The notes beneath the pieces were generated by a model, which saw only the letters and a list, made by a program, of their open reading frames with translations, made no database searches and was not told the DNA's origin. A stretch of 64,000 nt of DNA from Actinomycetota bacterium (GTDB lineage: Bacteria; Actinomycetota; Actinomycetes; S36-B12; FW305-bin1). Numbering within the stretch: the stretch's first letter is position 1; every line of letters begins with the position of its first letter. Below, piece after piece: positions 34,501 through 44,112 of this stretch. The position numbers were made by a program, and so were the translations under genes. Where the stretch lies: contig SCTR01000010.1 of the NCBI GenBank assembly GCA_004297305.1, positions 1 to 64,000 on the forward strand. Direction: 5' to 3'.

Positions 34501-35143
34501 AGAACTCGATGCGGACCGGATGCTCCTCGGTGGGCGGGAAGACGTCGAGGATTCCGCCCCGCACGGCGAATTCGCCGCGCTTCTCGACCAGATCGGTTCG
34601 GGTGTACGCCGCCGCCGCGAGCGCCCGGACCACGTCCTCCAGTGGCCGATCGTCGCCGGCCGTCAGCCGGACCGGTTCCAGGTCGCCGAGTCCGGCGACA
34701 ATCGGTTGCAGCACAGCGCGAATGGGTGCGACCAGCGCCCGGACGGGACCGATCGTCGGATCGTCGGCGCTGGGATGGGCCAGCCGGCGCAGCACGGCCA
34801 GCCGAGTGCCGACCGCGTCCGAGGACGGGGACAGCCGCTCGTGCGGCAGGGTCTCCCAGGACGGGAAGAGTGCGACCTCGTCCGGCGGGAGCAGGCAGCT
34901 GAGTGCCGCCGCGAGATCCTCGGCCTCCCGACTGGTCGCCGTGACCGCCAGGACGGGCCGGTCCCCGGTCGCCGGACCCGCGGCCGCCAGCGCGGCGACC
35001 AGCAACGGGCGCAATGCAGCCGGGGCGGTGATCGCCGTAGCACCACCGACCGCCGTGCTGCCGCCGGTCGCACGGGCGCGCTGCACCGCACGGGCCACGA
35101 CCGGGTCGACGACGACGGCGCCGAGGAGGCCGTGCAGGGTCAT
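31529..35143 (-). CDS. mfd: Transcription-repair coupling factor
   Basis: A 1204-residue ATP-dependent translocase that removes stalled RNA polymerase and recruits UvrA to lesions. Order: UvrB-homology region in the first ~450 residues, the CarD-like polymerase-interaction domain around [17 protein letters not shown] (~530), the RecG-like helicase with Walker A GYGKTE (~683) and the DEEQRFG box (~781), and the C-terminal TRCF domain. Length is normal for the family. The ATG at 35143 (MTLHGLLG) has GAAGG 12 nt upstream. The frame extends 130 codons further but through intergenic repeats and is rejected. TAGGGT (complement of 35181-35186) may be its -10 box. Confidence 0.96.
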   Translation of the reverse strand: MTLHGLLGAVVVDPVVARAVQRARATGGSTAVGGATAITAPAALRPLLVAALAAAGPATGDRPVLAVTATSREAEDLAAALSCLLPPDEVALFPSWETLPHERLSPSSDAVGTRLAVLRRLAHPSADDPTIGPVRALVAPIRAVLQPIVAGLGDLEPVRLTAGDDRPLEDVVRALAAAAYTRTDLVEKRGEFAVRGGILDVFPPTEEHPVRIEFWGDTVEEVRWFKVADQRSLEVAPHGLWAAPCRELLLTDAVRARAAALAQQYSDLAELLGRLAEGIAVEGMEALSPVLADGMQLLLDVLPERSLVVVCDPERVRTRSGDLVRTSQEFLAASWHNAAAGNATPIDLGAAAYRSITEIRDHAAGLGLPWWTISPFADLPADAAAGQSWTGEPSAEEPDDSLIVAARAADAYRGDTERALTDIRAWVSGGARVLLVTEGHGPAERLVEQLAAADLPARLHPDLVDEPTPGLVHVATGRLDTGFALPAVDLVVLTETDLVGQRSTTKDMRRLPSRRRNTVEALALRPGDLVVHTQHGVGRYVEMVQRTVAGATREYIVLEYAASRRGQPADRLFVPSDALDQVTRYVGGEAPALHRLGGADWQKAKGRARKAVREIAAELVRLYAARAATVGHAFGADTPWQRELEDAFPYIETPDQLASIDEVKADMEKSMPMDRLICGDVGYGKTEIAVRAAFKAVQDGKQVAVLVPTTLLVQQHFSTFAERYAPFPVRVAALSRFQTDAEASAVVAGIADGTVDVVIGTHRLLTAGVRFKDLGLVVVDEEQRFGVEHKEHLKALRASVDVLTMSATPIPRTLEMAVTGIREMSTIQTPPEERHPVLTFVGPYDDKQIAAAIRRELLRDGQVFFVHNRVSSIDRVAVHLRELVPEARVAVAHGQMNEHTLEQVIVDFWEKKVDVLLSTTIVESGIDIANANTLIVDRADTFGLSQLHQLRGRVGRSRERGYAYFLYPPERPLSETAHERLATIAAHTDLGSGMQVAMKDLEIRGSGNLLGGEQSGHIAEVGFDLYVRLVGEALAQAKGEGPAEELADMKVELAVDAHLPHDYIPDERLRLEAYRRLAAAATDEEIAAAREELQDRYGPVPTPVEHLLAVASLRVVARAAGLTEIVTAGNRLRLHPVSLPESRSLRLNRLYPGSLLKPAVRTILVPAPTTARVGGQPLRDAALLDWIRTLIGDVLLDTPVPAPA

Positions 35144-35487
35144 TTCGGTGGTGCACCTTCCGTCGGGCGCGGGCGGACCCACCCTACGGCGGCCCGCGCC
35201 GACCGGCGTCCGCCGTACCCCGGGGCGCCCAGGCACCCCGGCACCCCGGCGTACCTCCACCCGGCACCCGGCACCCGCGGCGTACCTCGTTCGCTTCGCG
35301 TGCCCGTCTGGGCCGCCGTGCCACCGCAAGGGCGGCCAACCCGGCTTCGTTCCCCGCCCTTGCGGTGGCACCGGGGCGAAAGAGCCCGCAAGGGGCAGGC
35401 CGATGGGCCGGCCGAGGGGTGAAAGGGGCCGGCCGAGGGGCCGGCGTCGAGCGGTACCGCGGCCGTGCGCGCGGCACGATGGGCGAC
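35144..35487. other. Repeat-rich intergenic region between mfd and the VOC gene
   Basis: This 344-bp gap between divergent genes contains the possible mfd -10 box (35181-35186), short direct repeats rich in CACCCGGCACCC near 35215-35280, the large inverted repeat at 35318-35371, and two GGCCGGCCGAGGGG copies near 35407-35440. No gene was recognised. Confidence 0.6.
35318..35371. repeat. 18-bp perfect inverted repeat
   Basis: The arm GTGCCACCGCAAGGGCGG (35318-35335) is matched exactly by its complement at 35354-35371 across an 18-nt loop. It lies between divergent genes, so it is not placed as a terminator. It could be a mobile REP/MITE-like unit or an extruding hairpin. Confidence 0.9.
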
Positions 35488-36327
35488 ATGAGCGATGTGC
35501 TGTGCCGGTTCCGGGACCTCTGCCTCGACGCAAACGACGCCGCCGCGCTCGCCGCGTTCTGGGGCCGCGTACTCGACCGGCCCGTCGAGGCGGCCGACGA
35601 CGCCGGTGGCTACCGGGTCGGGCTGCTCGGCGGCGTCACGCTGTGGGTCGATCCGGTCCCGGAGCCACGAACGGTGCGAACTCGTGTCCACCTCGACCTC
35701 CGGCTTGCGGCGGCCGACCCCGGGCCGTTGCTGGCCGCCGGCGCGCGCGTCGTCCGCGAACCGACAGCAGAACTCCCTTGGTGGGTGCTGGCCGACCCGG
35801 AGGGCAACGAGTTCTGCGCGACCCCGCCGATGACGCGGGCCTCGTCGCCGCAGCCTGCCTCGTCGCCGCAGCCGGCCTCATCCGAACGGCCCGAGTCCGC
35901 ACTGCCCGTCTCGCCCGAATGGCCCGTCTCGCCGGACTGGCCTGCGCGGCCGCAGGGTGCGAACCCTGTTGCCCTCCCGCCGGCCCCCATCGACCTCGTC
36001 GTCGACGCGGTGGACCCCGCGGCGATCGCCAGTTGGTGGGCCAGCGTCACCGGTGGCGATTTCGGTCAGGACCCGGGGATGGCGGCCGCCGGCGTGAGCG
36101 ACGTGCCCGGCCTGCCCTTTCCGCTGTGGGTGTTCAACCCCGTTCGGGAGCCGAAGACGGTCAAGAACAGGTGCCACTGGGACGTGACGATGGTCGACGC
36201 CACTCCGATGCGGTTGGTGTCCGCCGGCGCACGCATCGTTCGGGACCCGGACGCGGACATCGACTGGTGGGTCATGCTCGACCCGGAAGGCAACGAGTTC
36301 TGCGCCTTCCCTCCGGACTCGGCCTGA
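35488..36327 (+). CDS. Tandem VOC (glyoxalase-like) domain protein
   Basis: A 279-residue protein with two vicinal-oxygen-chelate domains of the glyoxalase_6 type. Domain 1 ends with [17 protein letters not shown] (~95-111) and domain 2 with [17 protein letters not shown] (~259-275), so the pair arose by duplication. They are joined by a low-complexity Ser/Pro linker made of 18-bp DNA repeats (35839-35874 and 35905-35940). Such proteins often bind small molecules or detoxify without a known substrate. The start could instead be the in-frame ATG 9 bp upstream. It stands alone, divergent from mfd. Confidence 0.82.
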   Translation: MSDVLCRFRDLCLDANDAAALAAFWGRVLDRPVEAADDAGGYRVGLLGGVTLWVDPVPEPRTVRTRVHLDLRLAAADPGPLLAAGARVVREPTAELPWWVLADPEGNEFCATPPMTRASSPQPASSPQPASSERPESALPVSPEWPVSPDWPARPQGANPVALPPAPIDLVVDAVDPAAIASWWASVTGGDFGQDPGMAAAGVSDVPGLPFPLWVFNPVREPKTVKNRCHWDVTMVDATPMRLVSAGARIVRDPDADIDWWVMLDPEGNEFCAFPPDSA

Positions 36328-36478
36328 GCAGACGGGGCGTCCGACCACAACGGCGCAATGCCCTGGGCAAGAACCGCACTCCACTGCACTGCACCGCGCT
36401 GCACTTCACCGCACCGGCTGGCGGTCCGGGGCACCGGCCCGGAACGGCGACGCGGTGCCTCCCGGTGACATGTCCGAG

Positions 36479-37354
36479 TCAGGACAGCGCGACGACCTGC
36501 AACAGGTCGGTGGCGATCGCCGGGTGCGCGACGACGAGGCTCGTCACGTACGGCGAGGGCCGATTGAACCGGATGTCCGCGCCGTCGGTGTGAGTCCCGT
36601 GGTAGCCGTACCGGTGCACGACGGCCAGCGGAGCGGCCACGTCCCATTCGTAGAAACCCGTGTCGTGCACGTACGCCTCGGCGTTGCCGCGCAGGATCTC
36701 CGCGACCTTCGCCCCGACCGATCCCACCCCGACGATCTCGACCTCGCGGTCGAGCCGCTCGCCGAGTCGATCGGCGGTGGCACTCAACGTCTTCGGGGCG
36801 CGACTGCGGGAGGCGACGAGGCGCAGCGGCCGGTCGGTGGGAAGCTCCGGCGCCGGACGTCGCGGATCCACGGAGGCGAGCGTGGCGCCCTGCGCGGGCA
36901 GTTCGACCGTCGAGGCCGAGAGGGTCCCGGCGCCGTCCGGCCCGGACCTGGTCCACAGCACGATATGGACCGCGAAATCCGCCCGGCCCGAGCCGTACTC
37001 CCAGGTACCGTCCAGCGGATCGACGATCCAGACCCGTTCGGCGCCAAGGCGAGCCGGGTCGTCGACGCCCTCTTCGCTCAGCACGATGTCGCCGGGCCGC
37101 TGCTCGGCGAAGCGCGAGACGATGAGCCGGTGCGAGGCCGCGTCGGCCTCGTCCCGCAACCGCCCGGCGCGCGCGCGGTCCTCCGGGTCGACCGGACCGA
37201 AGGAGTCCCGCAGGTCCAGCAACAACTGGCCGGCTTCGGCGGCTATCGCCTGCGACACCACGGCATCGGCGGTCTCCTGCTCCGATGCGGCGGCTGAGTC
37301 GGCCGCAGACCGCGCGGCTGGGGATGGCAACGGATCGCTGGGTGACATCGACAT
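36479..37354 (-). CDS. cysQ: 3'(2'),5'-bisphosphate nucleotidase / inositol monophosphatase family
   Basis: A 291-residue Mg-dependent, Li-sensitive phosphatase. It has SEEG (93-96), DPLDGT (112-117) and the later WDVAAPLAV (~239), which are the metal and substrate-binding motifs of the family. The ending with RFNRPSPYVTSLVVAHP is like CysQ rather than SuhB, so hydrolysis of PAP/PAPS in sulfate assimilation is favoured over histidinol or inositol phosphate. The ATG lies just after the pth stop (TAAGGATG), with its ribosome site inside pth. Gene symbol given on best match. Confidence 0.8.
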   Translation of the reverse strand: MSMSPSDPLPSPAARSAADSAAASEQETADAVVSQAIAAEAGQLLLDLRDSFGPVDPEDRARAGRLRDEADAASHRLIVSRFAEQRPGDIVLSEEGVDDPARLGAERVWIVDPLDGTWEYGSGRADFAVHIVLWTRSGPDGAGTLSASTVELPAQGATLASVDPRRPAPELPTDRPLRLVASRSRAPKTLSATADRLGERLDREVEIVGVGSVGAKVAEILRGNAEAYVHDTGFYEWDVAAPLAVVHRYGYHGTHTDGADIRFNRPSPYVTSLVVAHPAIATDLLQVVALS

Positions 37355-37356
37355 CC

Positions 37357-37950
37357 TTACGCCGGATCGGAGTGCACGGAGTTCTGGGTCACCGCGAGAC
37401 CGTCGCGCAGCAGCTGGTCCACAGCATCCGCAGCGCGGTCGAGTATCAGCGGGAGTTCGCGGCGCTCCACCGCCGAGAACGGCTTGAGGACGAACTCGGC
37501 GGGATCCTGCCGGCCGGGCGGACGCCCCACCCCGACGCGGAGCCGATGGAAGTCACCGCTGCCCAACGACGATCGCACACTGCGCAACCCGTTGTGCCCG
37601 TTGTCGCCCCCGCCCAGCTTCAGGCGGAGCGCGCCGTACGGGATGTCCAGTTCGTCGTGGATGACCAGCAGCCGGTGCGCCGGTACGCCGTAGAAGTCGC
37701 CGAGCGCGCGCACCGGACCACCGGATTCGTTCATGTACGACCGAGGCCGGGCCAGGATCAGCCGCCGGCCGGCAAGCCGCTCCTCGGCGACGTCGGCACG
37801 ACCGCGGCGATGCGCGGACAGCTTGCCGCCACAACGCGCGACGAGGACATCGACGACCATCGCCCCCACGTTGTGTCGGGTCGCGGCGTACTCGGCGCCG
37901 GGGTTGCCCAGGCCCACCACCAGCCAGGGGCCGTCGTCGGCGACGGCCAC
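37357..37950 (-). CDS. pth: Peptidyl-tRNA hydrolase
   Basis: A 197-residue esterase that releases stalled peptidyl-tRNA. GLGNPG at 13-18, the catalytic His26 in TRHNVG, SYMNESG (~71-77), HDELD (~97-101) and GGDNGHNGLRS (~113-123) are all present. Normal length. The GTG start has GGAGG inside the end of the L25 gene, so the two are coupled. This rplY-pth order is conserved in actinobacteria. Confidence 0.96.
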   Translation of the reverse strand: MAVADDGPWLVVGLGNPGAEYAATRHNVGAMVVDVLVARCGGKLSAHRRGRADVAEERLAGRRLILARPRSYMNESGGPVRALGDFYGVPAHRLLVIHDELDIPYGALRLKLGGGDNGHNGLRSVRSSLGSGDFHRLRVGVGRPPGRQDPAEFVLKPFSAVERRELPLILDRAADAVDQLLRDGLAVTQNSVHSDPA

Positions 37951-37953
37951 GGC

Positions 37954-38499
37954 TCAGGCCTCCCCGGCGGACTCCTCCGAGGTGGCCGCCGAAACCTCGG
38001 CCGCCGCTTCGGCGGCGTTGGCCTCCGTGCGCGCCTCGGCGATGTCCTCGAGGTCCGAAACAGCGTGTGCTGCAGCGTCTTCAGCGCTCTCGCCCGCCGC
38101 GATCGCCTCTTCGACAGCAGCGGCGGCGGCCACCGGGTCCTGCCCGGCCTCGACTGCGGCGGCCTCGGCCGCGGCGATCGCCTCCCCCTCCTGCGCCCGC
38201 GCCTTGGCCTCGGCCGCGGTCAGGGCGATCAGGTCGACGTGCTCCAGGAACAGTTTCACCGGGTCGCGCTGCACGTCGCGCGGCGCGGTGAGCGTCGTCG
38301 TACCGCCCAGGTCGATCTCCAGCACGACCCGAGGCTTGCGGAGGGCCTGCGCGAGTTCGTGTCCCGGCAGCGCGACGTGCCGGAGCTCGGCACCCTGGCC
38401 GTAGATGACCGCGGGCACCTTCCCGGTGCGGCGGAGCCGGCGAGCGGCACCCTTGCCGAATTCGTCGCGCGGCTCGGCGGTCAGACGTACCTGGGTCAC
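37954..38499 (-). CDS. rplY: 50S ribosomal protein L25/Ctc
   Basis: A 181-residue 5S-rRNA-binding protein of the long (Ctc) form. The N-terminal L25 barrel (LTAEPRDEFGKGAARRLRRTG, VPAVIYGQG) is followed by the TL5 domain, which is truncated into an Ala/Glu-rich tail of about 80 residues (AAAEAKARAQEGEAIAAAE and so on). This tail is common in actinobacteria. GAGGAG precedes the GTG start. Directly upstream of pth. Confidence 0.95.
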   Translation of the reverse strand: MTQVRLTAEPRDEFGKGAARRLRRTGKVPAVIYGQGAELRHVALPGHELAQALRKPRVVLEIDLGGTTTLTAPRDVQRDPVKLFLEHVDLIALTAAEAKARAQEGEAIAAAEAAAVEAGQDPVAAAAAVEEAIAAGESAEDAAAHAVSDLEDIAEARTEANAAEAAAEVSAATSEESAGEA

Positions 38500-38809
38500 G
38501 GGGACAGCTCCTCTGGCGTGGTCGGCGGATCGGACCCCGGCTCAGGCGCAGGCGACCGACGCGACCGCGTCGATCACGGCTTGCCCGACCCGGCGTACGG
38601 CGACGTACGACGGTCCGGGTGCCCTCGCCGAGGAAACCTTCGGGACTCTACCGGCCGACGGCCGCCGCGCCCAAACCCCCACGCAGGTCCGGCCGGCCCG
38701 TGGCTGCGACCATCGGCCGCAGGCGGCGACCACCGGCGACAGGCCCCCGCGAACCGGTCCCGTCCGATCGCGTCCGGTCGGTCGCGTCGGCGGCGGTCAG
38801 CTGGTGGTG
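38500..38809. other. Intergenic region between prs and rplY
   Basis: A 310-bp gap. In mycobacteria the lipoprotein gene lpqT occupies this position. None is seen here, and no tRNA-like fold was found. The minus strand carries a promoter candidate at 38645-38674, and a CGTACG/CGTACG mini-hairpin lies at 38594-38609. Confidence 0.5.
38645..38674 (-). promoter_or_regulatory. Promoter candidate for rplY-pth-cysQ
   Basis: On the minus strand TTGGGC (complement of 38669-38674) and TAGAGT (complement of 38645-38650) lie 18 bp apart, upstream of rplY, which otherwise has no promoter within the 310-bp gap after prs. Confidence 0.35.
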
Positions 38810-39799
38810 TCAGCCCTGCTCGATCGGCGGATCGTCGAACATGCTGGTCACCGAACCATCGGTGAAGACCTCGGTGATGGCCTGGGCCAGCAGCGGGGCG
38901 ATCGACAGCACGGTCAGCTTGTCGAACCGGCGTTCGGCCGGGATCGGCAACGTGTTGGTGACCACGACCTCGGAGATGCGCGAGTTCTTCAGCCGGTCGG
39001 CGGCCGGGTCGCTGAGGATGCCGTGCGTCGCCGTGACGATGACCTCGGCCGCGCCGTTGTCGAACAGGACGTCCGACGCCTTCACGATCGTGCCGCCGGT
39101 GTCGATCATGTCGTCGACCACGACGCAGATCCGGTCGCGTACGTCGCCGACGACCTCGAGGACCCGGACCTCGTTGGGGACGTCGGGATCCCGCCGCTTG
39201 TGGATGATCGCCAACGGCGAACCGAGGACGTCGGTCCACCGCTCGGCCACCCGCACCCGGCCCGCATCCGGGGAGACGACGGTGATCCGGCTGCGGTCGA
39301 CCCGAGAGGCGACGTGGCGAGCCAGCAACGGCAGGGCGAAGAGGTGGTCGACCGGCCCGTCGAAGAAGCCCTGGATCTGCGACGTGTGCAGGTCCACCGA
39401 CATCAGCCGGTCGGCGCCGGCGGCCTTGAACAGATCCGCCATCAGCCGCGCCGAGATCGGCTCCCGGCCGCGGTGCTTCTTGTCCTGCCGGGCGTAGCCG
39501 TAGAACGGCGCGATCACCGTGATCCGCTTGGCCGACGCCCGCTTCAGCGCGTCGACCATGATCAGCTGTTCCATGATCCAGGTGTTGATCGGATCGGTGT
39601 GGCTCTGGATCACGAAGGCGTCGCAACCACGCACCGACTCCTCGAAACGCACGAAGATCTCGCCGTTGGCGAAGTCGCGCAGGACCGTCGGGGTCGGCTC
39701 CACACCGAGCGCGTCGGCCACCTCGGTCGTCAGATCAGGATGGGAGCGGCCGGCGAAGAACATCAGCTTCTTCTGCGGGTCGGTCTTCCTACCGGTCAC
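38810..39799 (-). CDS. prs: Ribose-phosphate pyrophosphokinase
   Basis: A 329-residue enzyme making PRPP from ribose-5-phosphate and ATP for nucleotide, histidine and arabinan precursor synthesis. The visible motifs are [19 protein letters not shown], the flexible ATP loop [31 protein letters not shown], and the PRPP loop [12 protein letters not shown] (~227-238). GTG start in GTGA overlap with glmU, the conserved glmU-prs pair. Confidence 0.96.
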   Translation of the reverse strand: MTGRKTDPQKKLMFFAGRSHPDLTTEVADALGVEPTPTVLRDFANGEIFVRFEESVRGCDAFVIQSHTDPINTWIMEQLIMVDALKRASAKRITVIAPFYGYARQDKKHRGREPISARLMADLFKAAGADRLMSVDLHTSQIQGFFDGPVDHLFALPLLARHVASRVDRSRITVVSPDAGRVRVAERWTDVLGSPLAIIHKRRDPDVPNEVRVLEVVGDVRDRICVVVDDMIDTGGTIVKASDVLFDNGAAEVIVTATHGILSDPAADRLKNSRISEVVVTNTLPIPAERRFDKLTVLSIAPLLAQAITEVFTDGSVTSMFDDPPIEQG

Positions 39800-41274
39800 C
39801 GGTCCTCGCTCTCCTCGTGTGCCGCAGCGTCTCGCGCGGCCGCTCGTTCGGCCGCTGCAGCGGCGGGACTGCCCGCCCGCCGACGGCTCACCCACCCCCG
39901 GATGATCCGCTGCCGGCCCCGGGCGACGGCCATCGACCCGGCCGGAACGTCCTCGGTGATGACCGAGCCGGCGGCGGTGTACGCGCCGTCGCCGACCGTC
40001 ACCGGAGCCACCAGCATCGTGTCGCTCCCGATCCGCACGTGGTCGCCGATCACCGTCTTGTGCTTGGCGACACCGTCGTAGTTGACCACCACGGTGGCGG
40101 CACCGATGTTGGAACCGGCGCCGATCTGCGCGTCACCGACGTACGACAGATGCGGCACCTTCGATCCGGGGCCGACCAGCGACGCCTTGATCTCGACGTA
40201 CGCGCCGGCCTTGGCCCCCTCGGCCAGGATGGCTCCCGGACGAAGGTAGGTGAAGGGCCCGACCTCGCAGCCGGGACCGATGATGGCGCCGGTCGCCTGA
40301 GTGCGAACGACGTTGCTGCCGGCACCCACCGTCGTATCGGTCAGCGTGCAGTCCGGCCCGACGGTCGCCCCGGCGGCGACCGCCGTACGCCCGCGCAACC
40401 AGACACCTGGCAGCAGCGTCGCGTCCGGCTCGATGACGGCGTCCGCGTCGATCCACGTCGTCGACGGGTCCATCACGGTCACCCCGGACACCATCCAGTC
40501 CGTGACGATCCGGTCGCGCAGGATCCGGCCGGCCGCGGCCAGTTGGACCCGGTCGTTGACGCCGAGGATCTCCGCGCCGTCCTCGACGGCCAGCGCGGCG
40601 ACCTGGTCCCCCCCGTCGTGCAGCAGCGCGACGACGTCGGTCAGGTACTGCTCGCCTTGGGCGTTGGCGGTGCCCAGTTTCGGCAGCGCCCGCAGCAGCG
40701 GCCCGGGCGCGAAGGCGTAGATGCCGGCGTTCACCTCGGTGATCGCGCGCTGCCCGGCGTCGGCGTCGCGCTGCTCGACGATGGCGACGACCGCGCCGGC
40801 GGCGTCCCGGACGACCCGGCCGTAGCCGGTGGGATCGGGCAGGTCGGCGCTCAGCAGCACGGCGGCGGGAGTGCCGGCCTCGTACGCCGCGAGCAGCCCG
40901 GTGAGGGTGGCCGGACGCAGCAGGGGCGTGTCACCGCAGACGACGACGACCGGCCCGGCGGTCTCGGCCGACCAGCCGTACTCGGCCAGGCCGGCCAGCG
41001 CGACGGCGAGGGCATGGCCGGTGCCGCCGCGTTCCGCTTGCACCACGGTCCGGGCCGAAGGCGACACCCGCTCGAGGTGGGCGGCCACCTCGTCGGCGCC
41101 GTGACCGACGACGACTGCGACGGTGTCGGCTTCCAGCGGTGCCACCGCCGCCAGGACGTGGCCGAGCAGGCTGCGGCCGGCGATCTCGTGCAGCACCTTG
41201 GGGGTCGCCGACCGCATGCGCGTACCTTCGCCGGCGGCCAGGATGACCACGGCGGACGGCCGGAGAGCGCTCAC
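39796..41274 (-). CDS. glmU: Bifunctional GlmU: UDP-GlcNAc pyrophosphorylase / GlcN-1-P acetyltransferase
   Basis: A 492-residue two-domain enzyme making UDP-GlcNAc, precursor of peptidoglycan. The N-terminal uridyltransferase starts with [18 protein letters not shown] (12-29) and has GDTPLL and GYGRVVRD. From about residue 260 the left-handed beta-helix hexapeptide repeats ([44 protein letters not shown], which carry the acetyltransferase site) follow. A 30-residue Ala/Glu tail is extra. GTG start with GGAG nearby. It is coupled to prs. Confidence 0.96.
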   Translation of the reverse strand: MSALRPSAVVILAAGEGTRMRSATPKVLHEIAGRSLLGHVLAAVAPLEADTVAVVVGHGADEVAAHLERVSPSARTVVQAERGGTGHALAVALAGLAEYGWSAETAGPVVVVCGDTPLLRPATLTGLLAAYEAGTPAAVLLSADLPDPTGYGRVVRDAAGAVVAIVEQRDADAGQRAITEVNAGIYAFAPGPLLRALPKLGTANAQGEQYLTDVVALLHDGGDQVAALAVEDGAEILGVNDRVQLAAAGRILRDRIVTDWMVSGVTVMDPSTTWIDADAVIEPDATLLPGVWLRGRTAVAAGATVGPDCTLTDTTVGAGSNVVRTQATGAIIGPGCEVGPFTYLRPGAILAEGAKAGAYVEIKASLVGPGSKVPHLSYVGDAQIGAGSNIGAATVVVNYDGVAKHKTVIGDHVRIGSDTMLVAPVTVGDGAYTAAGSVITEDVPAGSMAVARGRQRIIRGWVSRRRAGSPAAAAAERAAARDAAAHEESEDR

Positions 41275-41718
41275 GAGACAGGGTCTCCTGGGGGACGGGC
41301 TCGCGCGCCGGGGCGGGCGCGGCTGGCGGTCGGCCGGGAAGGCAGGGCCACGATAGCCGCGCCCGCCAGGGCTCCGCCGCCTGGTCTCGATCCAGGACCT
41401 ACAGCTTCAAAGGCTGGCGGGCTGCCATTACCCCACGGCGGACTGCGCCCGGAACGACGCGGGCGGCGGCCAGTGTGCCACCGGTCCGTGGTGGCGAGAG
41501 TCCCGCAATGTTCATCGCCATGCCGGTTCGCCGGGTAGCGAGGTTACGGCACCGTAGGTTACGGTTACGTAGGCGTCGCAAGGCCGGCCCCGATCGAGGT
41601 GCCGTACCCCGCTCGACCGGCACTCTGACCGCCCCGTTCCACCGCTTCGACCAGCACTGTGCTCGGCCCGCCCGTCATCCGACCGGCAACACCCGCCAGA
41701 CGACGAGGAGCCCCGCGA
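41275..41718. other. Divergent regulatory region, glmU / desaturase
   Basis: This 444-bp gap holds no gene. The central feature is the TACGGT/ACCGTA/TACGTA cluster at 41541-41575. The last 60 bp contain the GAGGAG site of the desaturase gene. Open frames here are short shadows. Confidence 0.5.
41541..41575. promoter_or_regulatory. Operator-like cluster upstream of the desaturase-TetR operon
   Basis: Three overlapping inverted motifs occur: TACGG-CA-CCGTA (41546-41556, allowing a short centre), ACCGTA-GGT-TACGGT (41551-41565, perfect arms of 6) and the palindrome TACGTA (41566-41571). TAGGTT and TACGGT within it would also suit as -10 boxes. A TetR protein encoded downstream is a natural candidate to bind here. 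Confidence 0.5.
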
Positions 41719-42717
41719 ATGACCATGACGCCCGAGATGAACGACGACGTGACCGCGGAGGACCTGGCGCTGACCGGCCACGCCTACGCAGCCGCAGGCA
41801 CCATTCCGGAGCGGGCGTCGAACTCCGACGAAGTTCAGTCGGTGTCCGAACGCATCCTCGTCGGGGTCTTCATCGGCGTCCCCCTGCTGGCGCTCGTCCT
41901 CGCCGTCCCGTTCGCGTGGGGTTGGGGCATCGGCTGGTCCGATGTGGCGCTGTTCGCCGTCTTCTACCTGATCGCCGGTCTCGGCATCACCGTCGGATTC
42001 CACCGCTACTTCACCCACGGCTCGTTCCGGGCCAACCGCGGCCTGCGCATCGCCCTCGCCGTGGCAGGGTCGACGGCGATTCAGGGTCCGGTCGTGCGGT
42101 GGGTCGCCGACCACCGCAAGCACCACGCGTTCAGCGACGACGACGGCGATCCCCACTCGCCGTGGCGATACGGCAGCTCGCCGTGGGCGCTGACGAAGGG
42201 TCTTCTCTACTCCCACATGGGCTGGCTGTTCGACGTCGAGCAGACGCCGCAGCGCAAGTACGCCCCGGACCTGCTGCGCGATCCCGACCTGGTGAAGATC
42301 TCCCGGCTGTTCCCGTACCTGGTCGCCGCGACGCTGCTGCTGCCGGCGGTCCTGGGCGGTTTGATCACCTGGTCGTGGCAGGGCGCCTTGACCGGGTTCT
42401 TCTGGGCCGGCCTGGTCCGGATCGCGCTGCTGCACCACGTCACCTGGTCGATCAACTCGATCTGCCACGTCTGGGGCAAGCACCCCTTCCGGTCCCGTGA
42501 CCATTCCGGCAACGTCGCGTGGCTGGCGATCCCGTCGTTCGGCGAGTCGTGGCACAACCTGCACCACGCGCTGCCGACCTCGGCCCGGCACGGGGCCCTA
42601 CGCGGTCAGCTCGACATCTCCGCCCGGACGATCGCCCTGTTCGAGAAGGCGGGTTGGGCCACCGACGTCAAGTGGCCGCAGCCGGAGCGGCTCGAGGCGA
42701 AGCGGGTACCCGGATGA
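41719..42717 (+). CDS. Membrane fatty-acid desaturase (acyl-CoA delta-9 type)
   Basis: A 332-residue di-iron membrane desaturase introducing a double bond into fatty acyl chains, oxygen and electron-donor dependent. The three His boxes are HRYFTH (95-100), HRKHH (132-136) and HNLHH (279-283), with hydrophobic spans at ~47-70, 77-93, ~190-215 and ~220-240, as in acyl-CoA desaturases such as mycobacterial DesA3. ATG at 41719 is chosen for its GAGGAG site. The in-frame upstream codons are unlikely. It is coupled by ATGA to a TetR gene, so its expression probably responds to an acyl ligand. Confidence 0.93.
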   Translation: MTMTPEMNDDVTAEDLALTGHAYAAAGTIPERASNSDEVQSVSERILVGVFIGVPLLALVLAVPFAWGWGIGWSDVALFAVFYLIAGLGITVGFHRYFTHGSFRANRGLRIALAVAGSTAIQGPVVRWVADHRKHHAFSDDDGDPHSPWRYGSSPWALTKGLLYSHMGWLFDVEQTPQRKYAPDLLRDPDLVKISRLFPYLVAATLLLPAVLGGLITWSWQGALTGFFWAGLVRIALLHHVTWSINSICHVWGKHPFRSRDHSGNVAWLAIPSFGESWHNLHHALPTSARHGALRGQLDISARTIALFEKAGWATDVKWPQPERLEAKRVPG

Positions 42718-43454
42718 GCAGTTCGTATCCCCACCTGCACGGCGTACCGGCGCAGCCGCGATCCGTCGACGACGACCACCCTGCCGACGACGGGCCGGCC
42801 GCCGACGACAGCGAGTCCAAGGCTGGTGAAGCACGGACCGAACGCGTGCGCATGACCGGTCCGCAACGCCGCCAGCAGCTGCTGGACGTCGGACGGAAGC
42901 TGTTCGCCCAGAAGGGCTTCGAGGTCGTCACCGTCGAGGAGATCGCCAACAAGGCCGGGGTTTCGAAGCCCGTGGTGTACGAACACTTCGGCGGCAAGGA
43001 AGGCCTGTACGCGGTCGTGGTCGACCGCGAGATCAACCGTCTGCTGCAGATGGTGACCGACGCGCTGTCAGCCTCCGAAGGCCGCCCCCGGCAGATGCTC
43101 GAACAGGCCGGCCTGGCCCTGTTCGACTACATCGAGCGGTACGGCGAGGGCTTCCGGGTCCTGGTCCGCGATTCGCCGGTGTCGTTGAGCACCGGCAACT
43201 TCGCGAGCCTTCTCGGTGAGGTCGCCTCGCAGGTCGAGCACCTGCTGGCCAAGGAATTCGACGCCCGCAAACTCAACGCCAAGATGGCGCCGATGTACGC
43301 CCAGATGCTGGTCGGCATGGTCGCGCTGACCGGACAGTGGTGGCTGGACGCCCGCAAGCCGAAGAAGCACGAGGTCGTCGCCCACATGGTCAACCTGGCC
43401 TGGAACGGCCTGGCGCACCTGGAGCAGAAGCCGCGACTGTCGGTCAAGGACTGA
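42714..43454 (+). CDS. TetR/AcrR family transcriptional regulator
   Basis: A 246-residue repressor. A disordered acidic lead of ~45 residues precedes the helix-turn-helix domain (LLDVGRKLFAQKGFEVVTVEEIANKAGVSKPVVYEHFGGKEGLYAVVVDRE, ~57-107 as several short motifs), and a C-terminal ligand-binding helical bundle follows. The TVEEIANKAGVSKPVVYEHF helices are the DNA-contacting part. Coupling by ATGA to the desaturase gene points to autoregulation of a desaturase operon via the operator cluster at 41541-41575. A TetR gene next to glmU is also present in mycobacteria (Rv1019). Confidence 0.9.
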   Translation: MSSSYPHLHGVPAQPRSVDDDHPADDGPAADDSESKAGEARTERVRMTGPQRRQQLLDVGRKLFAQKGFEVVTVEEIANKAGVSKPVVYEHFGGKEGLYAVVVDREINRLLQMVTDALSASEGRPRQMLEQAGLALFDYIERYGEGFRVLVRDSPVSLSTGNFASLLGEVASQVEHLLAKEFDARKLNAKMAPMYAQMLVGMVALTGQWWLDARKPKKHEVVAHMVNLAWNGLAHLEQKPRLSVKD

Positions 43455-43524
43455 CCGCTCCTACCCGGCAACGGCCGACGGCACGAGCCTCGGCATCTTG
43501 ATGTCGAGAATCTTGACGCCTTCC

Positions 43525-43530
43525 TAGGAT
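43525..43530 (+). promoter_or_regulatory. -10 box, leaderless start of marR gene
   Basis: TAGGAT ends 6 nt before the GTG start, with no ribosome site. Upstream, ATCTTGATG and ATCTTGACG (43496-43504, 43510-43518) form a short direct repeat that could bind the regulator. Confidence 0.5.
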
Positions 43531-43536
43531 GGGCCG

Positions 43537-44112
43537 GTGACCTCATCGGAGCCGGCGGCCGGGGAAGCTCGTACCGTCGTCGCCGCTGGGTCCGGAGTCG
43601 ACGCCGCGCCGGCGGGATCGCCGTACGACGAGGTCGATCGCCTCGTCGCGGCCTGGCAGCGGGAACGTCCGGACCTCGACGTCGCGCCGCTGGAGATCCT
43701 CTCCCGCGTCACGCGGCTGGCCCGCCACCTCGACCGGGCACGCAACGAGGCATTCGCCGCGCACGGGCTCGACGGATGGGAGTTCGACGTCCTCGCCGCG
43801 TTGCGCCGGGCCGGCCCGCCGTACGCCTTGTCGCCCGGTCAACTGGTCACCGAAACCCTCGTCACCAGCGGCACGATGACCAACCGGCTCGACCGGCTCG
43901 AACGGCGCGGCCTGGTGGCCCGCACCCCCGACCCCCGCGACCGCCGGGGCGTGCGGGTGCGGCTGACCGGCAACGGGCGGATCCGGGTGGACGGTGCGCT
44001 GGCCGATCTCCTTGCCGTGCAACGGCGGATCCTCGCGGCAATCCCGCCGGAGCAGCACGGGCAGCTTGCCGACGCGCTCCGGACCCTCAACGGCCCGTTC
44101 GACCGTTCCTAG
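43537..44112 (+). CDS. MarR family transcriptional regulator
   Basis: A 191-residue regulator with a ~45-residue Ala/Asp-rich lead, then a winged helix. LDGWEFDVLAALRRAGPP, SPGQLVTETLVTSGTMTNRLDRLERRGLVART (~104-135) and DPRDRRGVRVRLTGNG form the helix-turn-helix and wing. It would act as a dimer on palindromic sites. No obvious target gene adjoins it. The stop codon lies in the first unit of a 38-bp tandem repeat. Confidence 0.88.
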   Translation: MTSSEPAAGEARTVVAAGSGVDAAPAGSPYDEVDRLVAAWQRERPDLDVAPLEILSRVTRLARHLDRARNEAFAAHGLDGWEFDVLAALRRAGPPYALSPGQLVTETLVTSGTMTNRLDRLERRGLVARTPDPRDRRGVRVRLTGNGRIRVDGALADLLAVQRRILAAIPPEQHGQLADALRTLNGPFDRS

